Part shown: positions 61,020-64,000 of the stretch, in pieces | Numbering within the stretch: the stretch's first letter is position 1 | Layout of the letters: every line of letters begins with the position of its first letter | Source of the DNA: Paraburkholderia nodosa DSM 21604 | GTDB taxonomy: Bacteria > Pseudomonadota > Gammaproteobacteria > Burkholderiales > Burkholderiaceae | Reading direction: 5' to 3' | DNA: 64,000 bases | NCBI RefSeq assembly: GCF_000519185.1 | Contig: NZ_JAFA01000011.1 | Coordinates: 62,001 to 126,000 of the forward strand | Notes under the pieces: model-generated | What the model was told of the DNA's origin: nothing | The model's database searches: none | Seen by the model: the letters and a program-made list of their open reading frames with translations, nothing else | Program-made: the position numbers and the translations under genes

Positions 61020-63482
61020 TTGAGCAAATATCCGTATCCGATTCCCAGCCGCGAAGAGATTCTCGGCGTGCTGCGGACCAGCGACTCGCCGTGCACCGCG
61101 AACGATATCGCCGAGGCGCTCGCTATCAAGCGCCAGGAGCGTGAAGGGTTCTTCCGGCGGCTCGCCGCCATGGAGCGCGACGGGCAGATCCGGCTCGACC
61201 CGCGCGGCCACTACCAGCTCGCCCATCCTTCGAATTTCGTCGCGGGGCGCGTGCAGGGGCATCGCGACGGCTACGGCTTCCTCGTGCGCGACGACGGGCA
61301 GGACGATCTGTTCCTGCCGCAAGGCGAAATGCAGAAGGTCATGCACAACGACCGCGTGCTCGCGCGCATCGTCGGCTATGACCGGCGCGGGCGGCCGGAA
61401 GGGCATATCGTCGAAGTCACCGACCGTGCGAACCGCAGTGTCATCGGGCGCCTCCTCAACGAGAACGGCGCGCTGATCGTCGCGCCGGAAGACAAGCGCA
61501 TCGGCCACGATATCCTCGTCACGCAGAATCCCAAGAAGGCCAAGGTCGGCCAGGTCGTGGTCGTCGAACTCACCGATTTCCCCAGCCGCCATTCGCAGCC
61601 GCTCGGCCGCGTGATGGAAGTGCTCGGCGACATCGACGATCCGGGCATGGAGATCGAGATCGCCGTGCGCAAGTACGGCGTGCCGCACGAGTTCAGCAAG
61701 CCCGCGCTCGATGAAGCCGCGAAGCTGCCCGACGGCGTGCGTCCCACGGACATTCGTTATCGCGTGGACTTGCGCGACGTGCCGCTCGTCACCATCGACG
61801 GCGAAGATGCGCGTGACTTCGACGACGCCGTGTATTGCGAGCCGATGCAGGTCGGCCGCGGCGAGGGCTTCCGTCTGATCGTCGCCATCGCCGACGTCTC
61901 GCATTACGTGCTGCCCGGCAGCGGGCTCGATGTGGACGCGATCGAGCGCAGCACCTCGGTGTACTTCCCCCGCCGCGTAATTCCGATGTTGCCCGAGAAG
62001 CTCTCGAACGGGCTCTGTTCGCTCAATCCGCACGTCGACCGCTGTGTGCTCGTGTGCGACATGGTGATCACTGCGCGCGGCGAGATCAAGGGGTACCAGT
62101 TCTATCCGGGCGTCATGCACTCGGCGGCGCGGCTCACGTATACCGAAGTCGCGGCGGTCCTCACCAACACCAAGGGCCCCGAGGCGACGCGCCGCGCGGC
62201 ACTGTTGCCGCAACTGCAGAATCTCTATGGCGTGTACAAGTCGCTCTTCGCCGCGCGCCAGAAGCGCGGCGCGATCGATTTCGACACGACCGAGACGTAT
62301 ATCGTCTGCAATGCGCAAGGCAAGATCGAGCAGATCGTGCCGCGCCAGCGCAACGACGCGCACAAGCTGATCGAAGAGTGCATGCTCGCGGCCAACGTGT
62401 GCGCGGCGGACTTCATGAAGCGCCACAAGCACCCGGGCCTGTACCGCGTGCACGCGGGGCCGACCGCCGAAAAGCTCGAAAACCTGCGCACCTTCCTGCG
62501 CGGCATGGGCCTTTCGCTCGGCGGCGGCGACACGCCGCACGCGAGCGACTACGCCGCGCTGATGGCGCACATCCGCGACCGGCCCGACGCGCAGATGCTG
62601 CAGACCATGCTGCTGCGCTCGATGCAGCAGGCCGTGTACAGCCCGGACAATATCGGCCACTTCGGGCTTGCCTACGAGGCATACGCGCACTTCACGAGCC
62701 CGATTCGCCGCTATCCCGACCTGCTTACGCACCGCGCGATCTACGCGATCCTGCAGGGCAAGAAGTACCAGCCGCAGGCGCCCGAGGGCGTCGAGCTCAA
62801 TACCGCGCTCTCGCCGCGCGCCCGCGCCATGCAGGCCGAGGACGAGGAAAAGCGCGGCAAGCGCGCCCGGGGCGCCAACACGGCGATCTGGGAAGAGCTG
62901 GGCCTGCACTGCTCGGCGAACGAGCGTCGCGCCGACGAAGCCTCGCGCGACGTCGAGGCCTGGCTCAAGTGCTACTTCATGCGCGACAAGCTCGGCGAAG
63001 AGTACGGCGGAATGGTGAGCGGCGTGACGTCGTTCGGTATTTTCGTGCAGCTCGACGCGCTCTTCATCGAAGGTCTCGTGCACGTGACGGAACTGGGCTC
63101 GGATTACTTCCAGTACGACGAGATCAAGAACGAACTGCGTGGCGAGCGCACTGGCATTCGCTATCGCCTCTCGGACCGCGTGCGCGTGCAGGTGAGCCGC
63201 GTGGATCTCGACGCGCGCAAGATCGACTTCCGCCTCGTGCGCGATACGCCCGTGAAGCCGGGCGGTAACCGGCCGATGCCGGTCGACAAGAGTGGCATGG
63301 ACGGTGGCCCGCGTGTGCGCGCGCTGCCGGGCGGCGACATGGCGCGCCAGAAGAAGGCCGCGCCGGCGCCGAGCGTCGCGGTGAAGGAGGCGCGCGCGGC
63401 GCGCGGCGCCGCCAAGACCGCGAAGAAGCGCTCCGCCGTGAAGCCGACGCCCAAGAAGCAGGCGCCGCGCAAGAAACGCTGA
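61020..63482 (+). CDS. rnr: Ribonuclease R
   Basis: RNase R is a processive 3'-5' exoribonuclease able to degrade structured RNA. I place the start at TTG 61020 (LSKYPYPIPSREEILGVLR); ATG 60954 would add 22 residues. The order is an N-terminal helix-turn-helix (about 1-70), cold-shock domains (NFVAGRVQGHRDGYGFLVRD), the RNB catalytic domain with the metal-binding aspartates in DGEDARDFDDAVYCE, and an S1 domain (about 640-730). A Lys/Ala/Arg-rich basic tail ends the protein (about 750-820). Tail and S1 help unwinding in E. coli. rlmB follows 217 bases later, a conserved pair. Confidence 0.95.
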   Translation: MSKYPYPIPSREEILGVLRTSDSPCTANDIAEALAIKRQEREGFFRRLAAMERDGQIRLDPRGHYQLAHPSNFVAGRVQGHRDGYGFLVRDDGQDDLFLPQGEMQKVMHNDRVLARIVGYDRRGRPEGHIVEVTDRANRSVIGRLLNENGALIVAPEDKRIGHDILVTQNPKKAKVGQVVVVELTDFPSRHSQPLGRVMEVLGDIDDPGMEIEIAVRKYGVPHEFSKPALDEAAKLPDGVRPTDIRYRVDLRDVPLVTIDGEDARDFDDAVYCEPMQVGRGEGFRLIVAIADVSHYVLPGSGLDVDAIERSTSVYFPRRVIPMLPEKLSNGLCSLNPHVDRCVLVCDMVITARGEIKGYQFYPGVMHSAARLTYTEVAAVLTNTKGPEATRRAALLPQLQNLYGVYKSLFAARQKRGAIDFDTTETYIVCNAQGKIEQIVPRQRNDAHKLIEECMLAANVCAADFMKRHKHPGLYRVHAGPTAEKLENLRTFLRGMGLSLGGGDTPHASDYAALMAHIRDRPDAQMLQTMLLRSMQQAVYSPDNIGHFGLAYEAYAHFTSPIRRYPDLLTHRAIYAILQGKKYQPQAPEGVELNTALSPRARAMQAEDEEKRGKRARGANTAIWEELGLHCSANERRADEASRDVEAWLKCYFMRDKLGEEYGGMVSGVTSFGIFVQLDALFIEGLVHVTELGSDYFQYDEIKNELRGERTGIRYRLSDRVRVQVSRVDLDARKIDFRLVRDTPVKPGGNRPMPVDKSGMDGGPRVRALPGGDMARQKKAAPAPSVAVKEARAARGAAKTAKKRSAVKPTPKKQAPRKKR

Positions 63483-63529
63483 GCGCCATGCATGCGGAGC
63501 GCCAAACGCGCTCCGCAGCCGTTTCCTAT

Positions 63530-63564
63530 CCGGGCCGCGCCACTGTGCGCGTGCCCGGTTTTTT
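63530..63564 (+). terminator. Rho-independent terminator of rnr
   Basis: CCGGGC (63530-63535) pairs with GCCCGG (63553-63558), with an inner GCGC pair, and six T follow (63559-63564). A second perfect 8-bp hairpin (63495-63517) sits just upstream. Confidence 0.75.
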
Positions 63565-63699
63565 CACTTGCGTGCCGCGTCGGGTTTTGCCACATGGGCG
63601 CGGCTTGCATACGCCGGACCGCACGACGCGGCCGGCGACCATCGTTGTTGGCGGCGCTGTGTCTGCGCCGCAAAACGTTCATCAGGGGTTGTCTCAGTC

Positions 63700-64000
63700 A
63701 TGTCACGTCTCAAGGTTCTTTACGGGTTTCATGCGGTGATCGCACGCTTGCGGCACGACGCGTCCACGGTCGAGGATGTCTACTACGATCCGACGCGCCG
63801 CGACCGCCGCATGCAGGACTTCCTGCACACCGCGAAGGAAGCCGGCGCGCGCGTGATCGCAGCCGACGAAACGCGCCTCTGGGGTCTCGCGCACACGGAG
63901 CGCCACCAGGGCGTGGTGGCCCGCGTGCACGATCTGGCGCTCGCGCAGAATCTCGCGGAGCTGCTCGACGGCATCCAGGGCTCGCCGCTCCTGCTCGTGC
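63700..64000 (+). CDS. rlmB: 23S rRNA (guanosine-2'-O-)-methyltransferase RlmB, 5' part only
   Basis: RlmB methylates the ribose of G2251 in 23S rRNA. Only the first 100 residues are in the window. They match the N-terminal substrate-binding domain of SpoU/TrmH-type methyltransferases: LKVLYGFHAVIARLRHDAS, VYYDPTRRDRRMQDFL, and GLAHTERHQGVVARV, ending at the linker to the SPOUT domain (GSPLLLV). The catalytic knot lies beyond the end. ATG 63700 has a GGGG stretch before it. It is downstream of rnr, its usual neighbour. Confidence 0.93.
   Translation, partial: MSRLKVLYGFHAVIARLRHDASTVEDVYYDPTRRDRRMQDFLHTAKEAGARVIAADETRLWGLAHTERHQGVVARVHDLALAQNLAELLDGIQGSPLLLV

Overview
The window is a high-GC chromosomal segment from a betaproteobacterium of the family Burkholderiaceae, most like Paraburkholderia or Caballeronia. 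This rests on gene content and order: scpB-rluB ahead of rimP-nusA-infB-rbfA-truB, the odhA-odhB-lpdA-zapE run, a second Hfq with a long C-terminal tail, DUF2968 and DUF2147 proteins and a Burkholderia-type porin. Assignment is from recognition of protein families; no database search was possible. There is no phage, plasmid or CRISPR signature. The only transposon traces are two orphan OrfA-like proteins.

Layout. 1-4.5 kb: arfB, a small minus-strand operon with a PDC-like sensor protein, small exported proteins, a YdcF-family protein and a first orphan transposase N-terminal-domain protein. 4.9-7.1 kb: LysR regulator and class I/II aminotransferase. 7.3-17.4 kb: housekeeping block scpB, rluB, then a promoter and a structured leader with an internal terminator, then rimP-nusA-infB-rbfA-truB. 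17.5-22.7 kb: minus-strand marR-nodT-emrA-emrB multidrug efflux operon with a promoter and a probable MarR operator. 23.1-24.9 kb: typA. 25.3-32.3 kb: 2-oxoglutarate dehydrogenase genes odhA, odhB, lpdA and the ATPase zapE. 32.5-35.7 kb: second orphan transposase-like protein, DUF2147, DUF2968, a 62-aa acidic protein and hfq2.

36.2-40 kb: a compact stress-type operon made of a 48-aa lipoprotein, an ECF sigma factor, its membrane anti-sigma factor, a VAO-type flavoprotein oxidase and a Tat-like exported protein, preceded by a GGAAT-N17-CGTTT ECF-type promoter. 40-49.8 kb: fatty-acid and uptake functions (FadD with a repeat-built N-terminal extension, an MFS carboxylate transporter, a TPR/glycosyltransferase-like protein, a porin, an SDR and a second acyl-CoA ligase).

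50-59.7 kb: an oxalate-use cluster with a GntR regulator, oxc, frc, a lone PAS protein, an 85-aa unknown, pntA-pntB transhydrogenase and an OxlT-like oxalate/formate antiporter. Oxalate imported by OxlT would be activated by Frc and decarboxylated by Oxc. Formate oxidation elsewhere would give NADH, which PntAB would convert to NADPH. A shared ATATTGTAT element sits in front of gntR and oxc and is a candidate operator. 59.7-64 kb: two tRNA-Leu(CAG) genes, each with its own promoter and terminator, then rnr and the start of rlmB.

The points I think most deserve attention are the oxalate cluster with its shared operator, PAS and 85-aa companions, the ECF operon with its unlisted lipoprotein, the rimP attenuator-like leader, a 37-aa ORF overlapping the pntA start, and the pair of apparently domesticated OrfA-like proteins.
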